Below are positions 8,733 through 16,755 of a stretch of 64,000 nucleotides of DNA, in pieces (position 1 is the stretch's first letter; each line of letters begins with the position of its first letter). Source of the DNA: JAAGZL01 sp050291365 (GTDB lineage: Bacteria > Pseudomonadota > Gammaproteobacteria > Chromatiales > Chromatiaceae); the NCBI GenBank assembly GCA_050291365.1, contig JBNKJS010000016.1:1-64000 (forward strand), written 5' to 3'. A model generated the notes under the pieces. It made no database searches. It was not told the DNA's origin and was given only the letters and a program-made list of their open reading frames with translations. The position numbers and the translations under genes are program-made.

Positions 8733-10028
8733 CTAACTATCACCGCTAAACAGTTTGGCCAGTGGTACTGACATCGCCTGACCCTGGTCTCTCTCCACCT
8801 GACCCATAACTACCCAAAACGCCTTTTCACCCGGATCCTCCACACTATCCAGTTCAGGAAACTGTGGAAATGAACAGCTACCAACCCCGTATAGATCAAT
8901 CAACTTGACCTCGGACATATCCTTCCCCAGGGCCCAGCCTCCCCCCTCTACTCTCAACACCAGACTAGCCCTGGAAAGGTCGTACAATATGGTCTCCAGA
9001 CGCTCTTCAGAACCACCCTTTAGCTCCCGGGAAATCTGTTTGATTGAGAGCACATCCCCAACCTGCTGTGCCCGCCACAGACGTTGCAGCAATCTAAAGG
9101 CGAGGAACAACCAGGATCCGGTGGCCTCACTCTCCTCAATGGACCACTCATCCTCGTAAATACCCAGACAGCAGGAAAACTCAGCGCCGAGCAGCGTAAC
9201 CACCCAAGAGAGGTATATCCAGACCAGAAAGATTGGGATGGCAGCCAGTGCACCGTATATGGCCTCATAGGCAGGAAAGCTGGTTAGATAGAAGGCAAAG
9301 CCTCGTTTAGCAAACTCGAAAAGTATCGCGGCCAACACTCCACCGGCCATAGCATGCCTAATAGGCACCCGGCGATTGGGAACTACTGCATACAGTAGGG
9401 TGAAGGCGGTTGCCGATGCCAGCAGAGGGGCCAGCCCAAGAAGACGCCTGCCAACTCCCAGGGTTGCTGCCGCATCTGAAAAAAGTGGTATGGAGACCAG
9501 ATAAGAGGTCACAGCCATACTTGCACCGATCAGTAGTGGGCCCAAAGAGAGAACGGACCAATAAACAATGAACTGACTCAGGGAGCTACGTTTGGACTTG
9601 ACCCGCCAGATGGTGTTGAAGGCCCGGTCAATGTTAGCCATCAAGGCTAACGCAACCACAATCAAAAATAGAAACCCGGCCCCGGTAAGTTGCGAGGCCT
9701 TCTGGCTGAACTGCTGCAGATACTGTTGCAACACCTCACCAGATGCCGGAATAAAGTTCGCGAAGACGAAATCCTGGATCTCCTCTGTCACCCGTTCTGA
9801 AACGGGGAAAGCAGAAAACACGGCCAGGGAGACCGTCATCAAAGGCACCAGGGATAACAGTGTCATATAGGTTAGAGACGCTGCACTTGGCAAGCCCTGA
9901 TCCTCAATAAAACGAGCACTGAGCAGTCTTATAAAGTGCCACTGCCTCTGCATTAGCATGGAGAATCTTTCCATTAACATCACCAAATTCTGTTTTTCGT
10001 AAAACCAACAATATGGGTTAGAATTCAT
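8733..10028 (-). CDS. YihY/BrkB-family inner membrane protein with C-terminal extension
   Basis: This is a multi-pass inner-membrane protein of the YihY family, once misnamed ribonuclease BN, whose function is poorly defined. About six hydrophobic helices lie between residues 50 and 280, with the family landmarks GLPSAASLTYMTLLSLVPL near the first helix and YGALAAIPIFLVWIYLSW near the last. The 431 residues exceed the 290 or so of E. coli YihY. The extra 130 C-terminal residues are soluble and may form a winged-helix-like tail (DVLSIKQISRELKGG). The first ATG at 10028 lacks a good ribosome site; in-frame ATGs at 9977 and 9971 are plausible alternatives that remove an odd Cys/Trp-containing leader. 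It converges with the preceding unknown gene. Confidence 0.9.
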   Translation of the reverse strand: MNSNPYCWFYEKQNLVMLMERFSMLMQRQWHFIRLLSARFIEDQGLPSAASLTYMTLLSLVPLMTVSLAVFSAFPVSERVTEEIQDFVFANFIPASGEVLQQYLQQFSQKASQLTGAGFLFLIVVALALMANIDRAFNTIWRVKSKRSSLSQFIVYWSVLSLGPLLIGASMAVTSYLVSIPLFSDAAATLGVGRRLLGLAPLLASATAFTLLYAVVPNRRVPIRHAMAGGVLAAILFEFAKRGFAFYLTSFPAYEAIYGALAAIPIFLVWIYLSWVVTLLGAEFSCCLGIYEDEWSIEESEATGSWLFLAFRLLQRLWRAQQVGDVLSIKQISRELKGGSEERLETILYDLSRASLVLRVEGGGWALGKDMSEVKLIDLYGVGSCSFPQFPELDSVEDPGEKAFWVVMGQVERDQGQAMSVPLAKLFSGDS

Positions 10029-10112
10029 GGGCAGTCACTATGCCATCGAGCAAAAACCCGTCTTACAGAGACATCTTAGCCATATCTACTGAAACTTTAC
10101 ATCCAGAAAACA

Positions 10113-10826
10113 GTGAATAAACAGTTTCCCCTCATGTTAAGCCTGAAACAGACGGCATCTCTGGATAACTATATCCATGGAAGCAATATTCAAGCGGTAT
10201 CTGAGATCAGAAGTTGTGCCCAGGTAAAAAGTGGGGCATACCTCTATCTTTGGGGCTCCAGCAACACCGGCAAGACCCATCTTGCAACATCAGCAGCAAA
10301 GATGGCAGACGAGAGCGGTCTTGCTGCCGCCTTCATACCGCTGTCAAAGGCGGGAGAACTGGCCCCGGAGGTACTGGATCACATTGAGCAAATGGAGCTG
10401 GTCTGTCTGGATGATATTCACACCATAGCCGGGGACCCAGCCTGGGAAGAGGCCCTGTTTCATCTCTTCAACCGCGCCCGCGAGCAGTCCACAAATCTAA
10501 TCATCACCTCTGACTGTGGCCCGGCCAGCCTGCAAATTTGCCTGCCAGATCTGGTCTCGCGTCTTGCGTCCGGCACCAGCTATCGCCTGACGCCCCTGGA
10601 TGACACGGCAAAGATAGAGCTTCTAATGGACAAAGCAAATAAACGCGGCATGGAACTTTCGCCAGAAACAGCCAGCTACATCCTAAAGAACTATTCACGC
10701 AACATCTCTTCGCTGCTGGCTTTTCTTGAGCAATTGGATCACACCTCTCTGGCGGCCCAGCGCAAACTAACCATACCGTTTGTCCGCAGCATGATCATTC
10801 ATGGCGAGATCCAGCCAAATCAGTAG
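10113..10826 (+). CDS. hda: DnaA regulatory inactivator Hda
   Basis: Hda is an AAA+ protein that, bound to the DNA-loaded sliding clamp, promotes ATP hydrolysis by DnaA and so limits re-initiation of replication. The 237 residues carry a Walker A (GSSNTGKTHL) near 48-57 and a Walker B (LVCLDD) near 98-103. The first residues contain QFPL at 4-7, matching the QLPL-type clamp-binding motif expected at the Hda N-terminus. This supports the GTG start at 10113 over the ATG at 10134. It is transcribed divergently from the yihY-like gene and converges with pgsA 6 bases downstream. The hda-purM-purN neighbourhood is common in gammaproteobacteria. Confidence 0.92.
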   Translation: MNKQFPLMLSLKQTASLDNYIHGSNIQAVSEIRSCAQVKSGAYLYLWGSSNTGKTHLATSAAKMADESGLAAAFIPLSKAGELAPEVLDHIEQMELVCLDDIHTIAGDPAWEEALFHLFNRAREQSTNLIITSDCGPASLQICLPDLVSRLASGTSYRLTPLDDTAKIELLMDKANKRGMELSPETASYILKNYSRNISSLLAFLEQLDHTSLAAQRKLTIPFVRSMIIHGEIQPNQ

Positions 10827-10832
10827 AGCTAT

Positions 10833-11387
10833 CTATCCCTCTTTATTATGATCTGCTGCCCGTTTGCTCCAGACCACAACATAGTTAAGACCACTCCAGA
10901 TGGTAGTGATCAAAGTGAGCCATATAAGCCCCTGTAAGAACATGGCATACATAGGGATAAAGCCCTGATTCAGCACTACTGCTAACACCAATACAATCTG
11001 AACCACGGTATTAAATTTACTAATCAGTGTAGGAGCGGCATCCAGCTCCGCTACCTGGAAGTTATAGACAAAGGCGCCGGTCACTATAACCAGGTCACGC
11101 AGGATTACGATAAATACCAGCCATGTTGGCAACAGCCCCAGCCAGCCAAGAGAGAGTACTGACAGCACCAATAGGATCTTATCAGCCAGGGGGTCCAGCA
11201 ACCCTCCCAAGCGACTTTGCCACCCATAATGCTTGGCCAGATAGCCATCCAAGGCATCGGATACCCCGGCAATAGCAAACAGGATCAGCGCAACATCAAA
11301 ATTGTGCTGCAACAACATCCAGACCACGGGGATCGACAGGAAGATCCGCATGATACTAAGGGCGTTTGGGATATCTCTAGCTTGCAT
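10833..11387 (-). CDS. pgsA: CDP-diacylglycerol-glycerol-3-phosphate 3-phosphatidyltransferase
   Basis: It makes phosphatidylglycerophosphate, the committed precursor of phosphatidylglycerol and cardiolipin, in the inner membrane. The 184-residue product shows the CDP-alcohol phosphotransferase signature with its spaced aspartates: SDALDGYLAK followed by GGLLDPLADK. Four to five hydrophobic segments surround it. The start ATG at 11387 gives the typical N-terminus (MQARDIPNALSIMRI). It converges with hda and faces away from purM across a 243-base gap that must hold both promoters. Confidence 0.94.
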   Translation of the reverse strand: MQARDIPNALSIMRIFLSIPVVWMLLQHNFDVALILFAIAGVSDALDGYLAKHYGWQSRLGGLLDPLADKILLVLSVLSLGWLGLLPTWLVFIVILRDLVIVTGAFVYNFQVAELDAAPTLISKFNTVVQIVLVLAVVLNQGFIPMYAMFLQGLIWLTLITTIWSGLNYVVVWSKRAADHNKEG

Positions 11388-11630
11388 AAAATTAAGACTT
11401 TAAAATATTTTTGATCTACCCTGCCGTACCGACATGATTTCTGTAATAAAATTCAGGCAGGGCATAATAAACTGCTTGGTCGCCGAGTGTAAATGGAGTT
11501 CCGTTCATTAATCTTCGCCCCAATTCTATAAACGATGCGAAAAGCCGGGTTTTCCTGCCATGGGTAAGCTTGGTAGAATCCCGCTACTTCTTATGATCCA
11601 CCAGAGATAATTCAGGCCAGGAGCCACTCC

Positions 11631-12683
11631 ATGAATCAAGACGACAACTCTACCCAAACATCCATCAGCTACCGCGATGCGGGGGTGGACATTGATGCCG
11701 GCAACACACTGGTGGAACGCATTAAACCGATTGTAAAGGAGACATTCAGACCTGGAGTGGTAACCGGTCTAGGAGGTTTCGGCGCCCTATTTGAGCTGCC
11801 GCTGGATCGGTATAAGCAACCAATCCTGGTCTCCGGCACTGACGGTGTCGGCACCAAACTTAAGCTGGCTCTGGAGATGAAGCGCCACGACACCATCGGT
11901 ATCGACTTAGTGGCCATGTGCGTTAACGACATCATTGTCACTGGCGCAGAGCCCCTATTCTTTCTGGACTACTACGCCACCGGCAAGCTGGATGTGGATG
12001 TAGCGGTGGACGTGGTCAAGGGGATAGCTAAGGGGTGTGAGCTCTCAGGTGCGGCCCTGACCGGCGGCGAAACCGCAGAGATGCCCGGCATGTACGGCAA
12101 AGACGACTATGACCTGGCCGGGTTTTGTGTGGGTATCGTAGAGAAATCCAGAATTATCGAACCCAGCCGGGTAAAACCTGGTGATGTGCTGATCGGCATG
12201 GCCTCTTCCGGCCCCCACTCCAACGGCTACTCTCTGGTAAGAAAGATACTGGATGTCTCTAATACCGACCTACAGCAGCCATTCGCCGGAACAACCCTGG
12301 GTGAGGCCCTGCTGGCCCCGACCCGAATCTATGTAAAACCGCTGCTGGAACTACATAACAAGATAGATATCCACGCCCTGGCACATATCACCGGCGGCGG
12401 TCTGCCGGAAAACCTGCCAAGAGTTTTGCCAGATGGAACCAGGGCAGTGATCGATACCAACTCCTGGGAGAGACCTGAGGTGTTCAGCTGGTTGCAGCAG
12501 GCAGGCAATGTGGAAGAGTCCGAGATGCTGCGCACTTTTAACTGTGGTGTAGGCATGGTGCTATGTGTAGCTGAACAGGATGCGGAGCTAGCCACGAAAA
12601 CTCTAACCAATGCAGGAGAACAGGTGTGGCACCTGGGCCGGATAGAAGAGTCATCCGGCGCACCTGAAGTGGTGGTACGTTAG
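11631..12683 (+). CDS. purM: Phosphoribosylformylglycinamidine cyclo-ligase (AIR synthetase)
   Basis: This ATP-dependent enzyme closes the imidazole ring of AIR in step five of purine synthesis. The 350 residues are the usual length. The N-terminal landmark SYRDAGVDIDAGN, the conserved GTDGVGTKL near 64-72 and the C-terminal ITGGGLPENLPR are all present. An AGGAG ribosome site sits 7 bases before the ATG. purN starts one base after the stop codon, so this is a purMN operon extended by a DUF3108 gene. Confidence 0.97.
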   Translation: MNQDDNSTQTSISYRDAGVDIDAGNTLVERIKPIVKETFRPGVVTGLGGFGALFELPLDRYKQPILVSGTDGVGTKLKLALEMKRHDTIGIDLVAMCVNDIIVTGAEPLFFLDYYATGKLDVDVAVDVVKGIAKGCELSGAALTGGETAEMPGMYGKDDYDLAGFCVGIVEKSRIIEPSRVKPGDVLIGMASSGPHSNGYSLVRKILDVSNTDLQQPFAGTTLGEALLAPTRIYVKPLLELHNKIDIHALAHITGGGLPENLPRVLPDGTRAVIDTNSWERPEVFSWLQQAGNVEESEMLRTFNCGVGMVLCVAEQDAELATKTLTNAGEQVWHLGRIEESSGAPEVVVR

Positions 12684-12684
12684 C

Positions 12685-13344
12685 GTGGATGAAAAGCTCC
12701 CCCTGGTAGTTCTGATCTCCGGCAGCGGCAGTAACCTACAATCTATAATCGATAGCGCCGCCGCAGATCTGCCTGCGGAGATAAAAGCGGTTATCAGCAA
12801 TCGGGCTGACGCCTATGGCCTGGAGCGGGCGCGTAAGGCCGGAATTGAAACTCGGGTATTGGACCACAAAGGGTTCGACAGCCGTGACAGCTATGATCAA
12901 GCCCTGGGGGATATGATAGATGAGTATCAACCTGGCCTGGTCATTCTGGCCGGCTTCATGCGTATTCTCACCCCAGCCCTGGTAAGGCGCTTCCACGGAC
13001 GCATGTTCAATATCCACCCATCTCTGCTGCCGAAGCTGCGCGGTCTACACACCCATCGGCGGGCTCTGGAGGAGGGGGAGGAGATCCATGGCGCCAGCGT
13101 CCACTTCGTGACTGAGGAGCTGGATGGAGGCCCGCTTATTATCCAGGCGCAGGTACCGGTCCTAACCAACGATGATCCAGAAACCCTGGCGGACCGCGTG
13201 CTAAAACAGGAACACATCATCTATCCGCAGGCCATCCGCATGTTTGCCGAAGGCTCAATACGTTTGGATGGAGATGTGGTGTACCATGAAGACAGGCCCA
13301 TGCAGGCACCGATAATTCTCGACACAACCAGGGATGCAGAATAA
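12685..13344 (+). CDS. purN: Phosphoribosylglycinamide formyltransferase 1
   Basis: It transfers a formyl group from 10-formyltetrahydrofolate to GAR in step three of purine synthesis. The 219 residues contain the catalytic Asn-His pair in NIHPSLLPKLRG and the catalytic Asp in EELDGGPLI. The N-terminal LISGSGSNLQ phosphate-binding loop is intact. It starts with GTG one base after purM and its stop overlaps the next start by one base (TAATG), indicating tight translational coupling across the three genes. Confidence 0.96.
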   Translation: MDEKLPLVVLISGSGSNLQSIIDSAAADLPAEIKAVISNRADAYGLERARKAGIETRVLDHKGFDSRDSYDQALGDMIDEYQPGLVILAGFMRILTPALVRRFHGRMFNIHPSLLPKLRGLHTHRRALEEGEEIHGASVHFVTEELDGGPLIIQAQVPVLTNDDPETLADRVLKQEHIIYPQAIRMFAEGSIRLDGDVVYHEDRPMQAPIILDTTRDAE

Positions 13345-14096
13345 TGAAAAAATCGCGCCTCACAGGAGTGACGCTGGCAATCATATGGATATGCCTGGTA
13401 TCCGCCAACCTAACCATGGCCCAAGCCGGCCCCAGCCTGCAGCCCTTCACCGCAAAATATCAGCTCAACCGAGGAAGGATGTTAATCGGCAAGGTAACTA
13501 ATACACTACGACTTGAAGACGATGGCAGTTACACCTACACATCTATAACCAAGCCGATCGGGATAGCCGCCGTCTTCAGCAAAGATGTGATAACCGAGAT
13601 CAGCCAGGGAAACATCATCAACAACCTGGTTGCTCCCACCACCTACACTTACGAGCATAAACGCAAGAAGCGCCCAAAGTTCAGGAAGCAACAGTTTGAC
13701 TGGTCCTCCAACAAGCTATCCGTCCTAGCGCCCAAACCTGTACAGACCATAGAGATATCCAAGGGCACCCAGGACAAAGCGAGCATGGTCCTGGCCATGA
13801 TGCAGGCAATGACTCCCGACACCATAAGTATAAAGATCAATGTTGCTGACAAGAAGAAGCTAAAGGAGTACCTGATGAGCGCCCAGGGGCAGGAGCAGAT
13901 TCAGAATGGTGGAGCCAGCTACAACAGCATAAAACTAACAGCGTCCAAATCCGGCCAGACGCCAGACACCGCCTTCTGGCTTGCACCTAAATTAAACTAT
14001 CTGCCGGTACAGATCGAGAAAAAAGAGAAGAAAGATACCTACACCATGGTCCTGGTGGAATATACCCAGGGGCAACCTAAGCCAACAAAGAAATAA
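13344..14096 (+). CDS. DUF3108-family periplasmic protein
   Basis: The 250-residue product has a clear signal peptide ending around residue 28 (ANLTMAQA) and then a basic, beta-rich domain typical of DUF3108, starting with the landmark FTAKYQLNRG. Proteins of this family often follow purN in gammaproteobacteria; their function is unknown. The start overlaps the purN stop by one base, so its synthesis is tied to purine genes although its location is the periplasm. The family call is from length, context and sequence pattern only. The gene is followed by two strong intergenic hairpins. Confidence 0.85.
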   Translation: MKKSRLTGVTLAIIWICLVSANLTMAQAGPSLQPFTAKYQLNRGRMLIGKVTNTLRLEDDGSYTYTSITKPIGIAAVFSKDVITEISQGNIINNLVAPTTYTYEHKRKKRPKFRKQQFDWSSNKLSVLAPKPVQTIEISKGTQDKASMVLAMMQAMTPDTISIKINVADKKKLKEYLMSAQGQEQIQNGGASYNSIKLTASKSGQTPDTAFWLAPKLNYLPVQIEKKEKKDTYTMVLVEYTQGQPKPTKK

Positions 14097-14117
14097 GGCA
14101 TTTCAACTTTATGCCGC

Positions 14118-14141
14118 CCCTCTCCCAAGATTGGGAGAGGG
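14118..14141. repeat. Perfect intergenic hairpin, 11-bp stem
   Basis: Arms at 14118-14128 and 14131-14141 (CCCTCTCCCAA and its complement) are separated by two bases. It lies 22 bases after the DUF3108 stop, without a T-run. The CCCTCTCC core recurs in the hairpin at 14179-14228, so the two look like copies of one dispersed palindromic repeat rather than unrelated terminators. Confidence 0.7.
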
Positions 14142-14178
14142 TTGATAACTCTGAAGTTCACCTCATCAACTACTCACC

Positions 14179-14228
14179 CCATCTCCCCCTCACCCCTGCC
14201 CTCTCCCCAAGGGGAGAGGGGGAGATGG
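14179..14228. repeat. Nested intergenic hairpin sharing the CCCTCTCC core
   Basis: An inner 10-bp perfect stem (14199-14208 with 14211-14220, loop AA) sits inside an outer 8-bp stem (14179-14186 with 14221-14228). It lies between the convergent DUF3108 and deaminase genes, 25 bases from the end of the latter. It could stop transcription from both sides but has no T-run. The CCCTCTCC palindrome type is seen in many proteobacterial intergenic regions. Confidence 0.7.
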
Positions 14229-14253
14229 TGCCGGCTAAGGCCGGTAACTATGT

Positions 14254-14766
14254 TTAGAGGATTCGGCTCAACACCTGTTTAAAGAAGCCTCCCGGTGCTA
14301 TGGTCACCTGGGCATTATCCACATTAATTTCCTCCAACGGATACTCAGTTACCTCCACCCCGGCTTCCGCGTACATCTCCTTGGACAGTATCAGATCATC
14401 GGCCCAGCGGGAGAGGAAATCATCGCTAGGTGAGATATAGACCACGCGCCCAACCTCTTCCTGAATCAGCTTGGAGGCACAGCGGGGACAGGGGGGATGG
14501 GTTACAAACACGGTGCATCCGGTAAGATCGCGCTTGGCGAAGATCATGGCATTCTCTTCGGCATGAATAGTGAGATTCAGCTTACGCTCCCGGTCTGTCA
14601 GGCGCTCCGGCGCATCCACCACCCCGGCGGCAAAACCGTTGTATCCTAGAGAGATGATGCGGTTGCCATCGGTTATCACCGCCCCAACCTGGGATGATGG
14701 ATCTTTACTCCAGGCCGAGATGTGGGCGGCAAGCCCCAGGAAGCGCGTATCCCATTTCTTACTCAT
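14254..14766 (-). CDS. dCMP/cytidine-type deaminase family protein
   Basis: This zinc-dependent nucleotide deaminase most likely converts dCMP to dUMP for thymidylate synthesis. The 170-residue product has the zinc motif HAEENA (His ligand plus catalytic Glu) and PPCPRC (two Cys ligands), separated by the usual spacing. An ATG at 14766 gives the family-like start MSKKWDTRFLGLA; a GTG two codons upstream is also possible. The substrate cannot be fixed from motifs alone, since the family also contains ComE-like proteins. It lies downstream of pcm on the same strand, 74 bases away. Confidence 0.88.
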   Translation of the reverse strand: MSKKWDTRFLGLAAHISAWSKDPSSQVGAVITDGNRIISLGYNGFAAGVVDAPERLTDRERKLNLTIHAEENAMIFAKRDLTGCTVFVTHPPCPRCASKLIQEEVGRVVYISPSDDFLSRWADDLILSKEMYAEAGVEVTEYPLEEINVDNAQVTIAPGGFFKQVLSRIL

Positions 14767-14840
14767 AATCACTTATCCAGTTATATTCTATTTGCGGATA
14801 TTCTAATTGAAATCTGATTGAATTGTCTGTTGCTAACAAA

Positions 14841-15512
14841 TCACTCCCGGCCACTATCACCGACCATTGGAACAAAGGCCACACTAAGAATATGCCGGGT
14901 ATGAGTTTTACCCTGGGCATCCTTCTCCAAAAGCATAAGCTCCTGGGGACTAAATGGCAGACCCACCGGTATAACCAGCCTTCCGCCGGGCTTGAGCTGC
15001 TCCACCAGAGTGGATGGTATCTGTTTGGCAGCGGCGGTAACAATGACCCCATCATAGGGGGCATGCTCCGGCCAACCCTGATAACCATCTCCCACTTCTA
15101 TCTCTATGTTGCTATAACCCAGCTTTCCGAAGCGAACACCAGCTATCTCGCTAAGTTCTGGGACGACCTCCATGGTGTAGACCTGCTTACATAAACGAGA
15201 GAGTATGGCGGCCTGGTAACCTGATCCGGTGCCGATCTCAAGGATTCGGTGTTCAGGCTGAAGCTGTAACAGATCGGTCATCAAGGCCACTATGTAGGGC
15301 TGAGATATGGTCTGGCCATAACCAATTGGAAGAGGTCCATCATCAAAGGCCGCATGTTGCAGATCAGGGGGCACAAACATCTCCCGCGGCACCTCATACA
15401 TCACCTCCATCACGTCTGGACTGAGCTGATTTCGACCGATCATGCTACGGGTGAAGGCAACCCCTCTTTCGATATCCTTAATCATCTGCTGTCGGTTGTT
15501 ATTTATACTCAT
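14841..15512 (-). CDS. pcm: Protein-L-isoaspartate O-methyltransferase
   Basis: It repairs damaged proteins by methylating L-isoaspartyl residues using S-adenosylmethionine. The 223 residues contain the SAM-binding motif EIGTGSGYQ, the family signature DDGPLPIGYGQTISQP and the late PGGRLVIPVG strand. A GGAGG ribosome site sits 4-5 bases before the ATG. In E. coli pcm is coupled to surE and nlpD-rpoS; here those neighbours are missing and a deaminase gene follows. Confidence 0.95.
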   Translation of the reverse strand: MSINNNRQQMIKDIERGVAFTRSMIGRNQLSPDVMEVMYEVPREMFVPPDLQHAAFDDGPLPIGYGQTISQPYIVALMTDLLQLQPEHRILEIGTGSGYQAAILSRLCKQVYTMEVVPELSEIAGVRFGKLGYSNIEIEVGDGYQGWPEHAPYDGVIVTAAAKQIPSTLVEQLKPGGRLVIPVGLPFSPQELMLLEKDAQGKTHTRHILSVAFVPMVGDSGRE

Positions 15513-15650
15513 ACAGCCTCCTTTCTGGTTATTTTTGGACTCTCCGCTTCCTCACAGAACTCATATCCCTGTACTGGTTGCGCATCATCAAGGTATAGGA
15601 TCGATAGAGATGTTATGTATAGTCATACAATACAACGCAGGATGTATCTC

Positions 15651-16175
15651 ATGCTATTCGAAATCAATAGAGAATCAAAAACAAAGGCAAAATTCCCGCA
15701 CGAGCTCTTCATGGTCAACCTGGCGGTCTTCCATCTATTGTTAGCCCCCGTATCGTTTCTAATGATTGGTGACATTACGGCACTGCTTATCCCTCTACTG
15801 TTTTCCTGTGCGGTAATCACCTATATATATCTTCGAGGCAAAAAGGCTGAACGCAGAGGCAGTTGGTATGAGATGGTCCATTCAAAACTAGCATTTCGCC
15901 GAGGCACCTTTCTCCTTATAGCCTATGCCGTTACTGCCGTCATAATTACAGGCGGCTGGCTGTTGGGCATGGCCTCTGACAAGGTAGCCATGCAAGATAT
16001 CCTTCTCACCATATCCACCCGGATCGGAATAATGCCAACCTTCATTGTGGTGATAATTACCTTCGTTATGGAGGCCAGCGCGGTACATCAAGCCAGCATT
16101 GGAGAGGTTCCTGACTCGTTCCTAAACAGATATCCAGCACCAGCAGATATCCCCGTAAAGGATAGCCCCAACTAA
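15651..16175 (+). CDS. Hypothetical inner membrane protein with about four helices
   Basis: I do not recognise this family. The 174-residue product has a short basic cytoplasmic N-terminus, a helical hairpin at about 25-65, a basic loop (LRGKKAERRG), a third helix at about 85-105, a fourth at about 115-140, and a short tail rich in Pro and Asp. The ATG at 15651 is preferred because AGGA lies 8 bases upstream; an in-frame ATG at 15615 would add 12 residues. Reading frame further upstream overlaps pcm and is not credible. It is transcribed away from pcm, and the secreted repeat protein starts 61 bases downstream on the same strand. Confidence 0.7.
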   Translation: MLFEINRESKTKAKFPHELFMVNLAVFHLLLAPVSFLMIGDITALLIPLLFSCAVITYIYLRGKKAERRGSWYEMVHSKLAFRRGTFLLIAYAVTAVIITGGWLLGMASDKVAMQDILLTISTRIGIMPTFIVVIITFVMEASAVHQASIGEVPDSFLNRYPAPADIPVKDSPN

Positions 16176-16236
16176 GATTGAGGCGAGATCACATCCAGTC
16201 TCTTTGCTATCCTTAGTCAAAAGAACAGGGATTAGA

Positions 16237-16716
16237 ATGGAGACTAAGATGAAAACTAGAACATTAATATTTCTATCTGCCGTTGTTGCTATATGGATAG
16301 CATTAATTCCTGCATCCACAATGGCCGCAGATCCATCTTCAGCCAACGGCAAGTACCACAATCTTATCCAAAAACTCCACTGCCCATCCGACAGGGCCAG
16401 ATATGGCAAGTATAGAGATTATGGCTACTGGGGCGGCGGCCCCTGGTGTGGCCAGCAGGGCCAACCCGGTTATTGGGTCTGGGTCTATCCATTCTGGTAT
16501 GTATGGAGAGACAAAGGCCTCCCTGCTGCGGCATCGGCTCATGGTAAGTACAGCAATCTGTTACAGACCTTAACCTGCCCTAAAGACCGGCGCAGATACG
16601 GCAAATACAGCGAATACGGTTACTGGGGCGGAGGAGCCTGGTGCGGCCAACAGGGAAAACCCGGCTTCTGGGTATGGGTCGCCCCCACTTGGTATATATG
16701 GGAGACTAAGAAGTAG
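16237..16716 (+). CDS. Secreted protein made of two tandem Cys/Trp/Gly-rich repeats
   Basis: I do not recognise a named family. The 159-residue product has a signal peptide (cut near residue 30, ASTMAADP). The rest is two copies of a roughly 56-residue unit at about 38-93 and 103-158. Each copy contains a CP...DR.RYGKY segment, then YGYWGGG.WCGQQG and a W-V-W-V-x-P-x-W-Y-x-W ending. The two cysteines in each unit are spaced identically (49/71 and 114/136), suggesting one disulfide per unit in the periplasm or outside. AGGG lies 6 bases before the ATG at 16237. The aromatic density could suit carbohydrate or surface binding, but that is speculation. Confidence 0.8.
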   Translation: METKMKTRTLIFLSAVVAIWIALIPASTMAADPSSANGKYHNLIQKLHCPSDRARYGKYRDYGYWGGGPWCGQQGQPGYWVWVYPFWYVWRDKGLPAAASAHGKYSNLLQTLTCPKDRRRYGKYSEYGYWGGGAWCGQQGKPGFWVWVAPTWYIWETKK

Positions 16717-16722
16717 ATCTCG

Positions 16723-16742
16723 CTGGGTGCCCATGCACCCAG
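16723..16742. terminator. Hairpin between convergent genes
   Basis: A perfect 8-bp stem (CTGGGTGC with GCACCCAG) has a CCAT loop. It sits 6 bases after the repeat-protein stop and 13 bases before the end of the convergent DUF3422 gene. There is no adjacent T-run, so it may be a weak bidirectional terminator. Confidence 0.45.
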
Positions 16743-16755
16743 TACCCACCCTTCC

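Noticed and set aside
15354..15650. Upstream extension of the four-helix membrane protein frame
   Set aside because: It would overlap pcm on the other strand, and the extra residues look like translated antisense of pcm; the AGGA-preceded ATG at 15651 is better.
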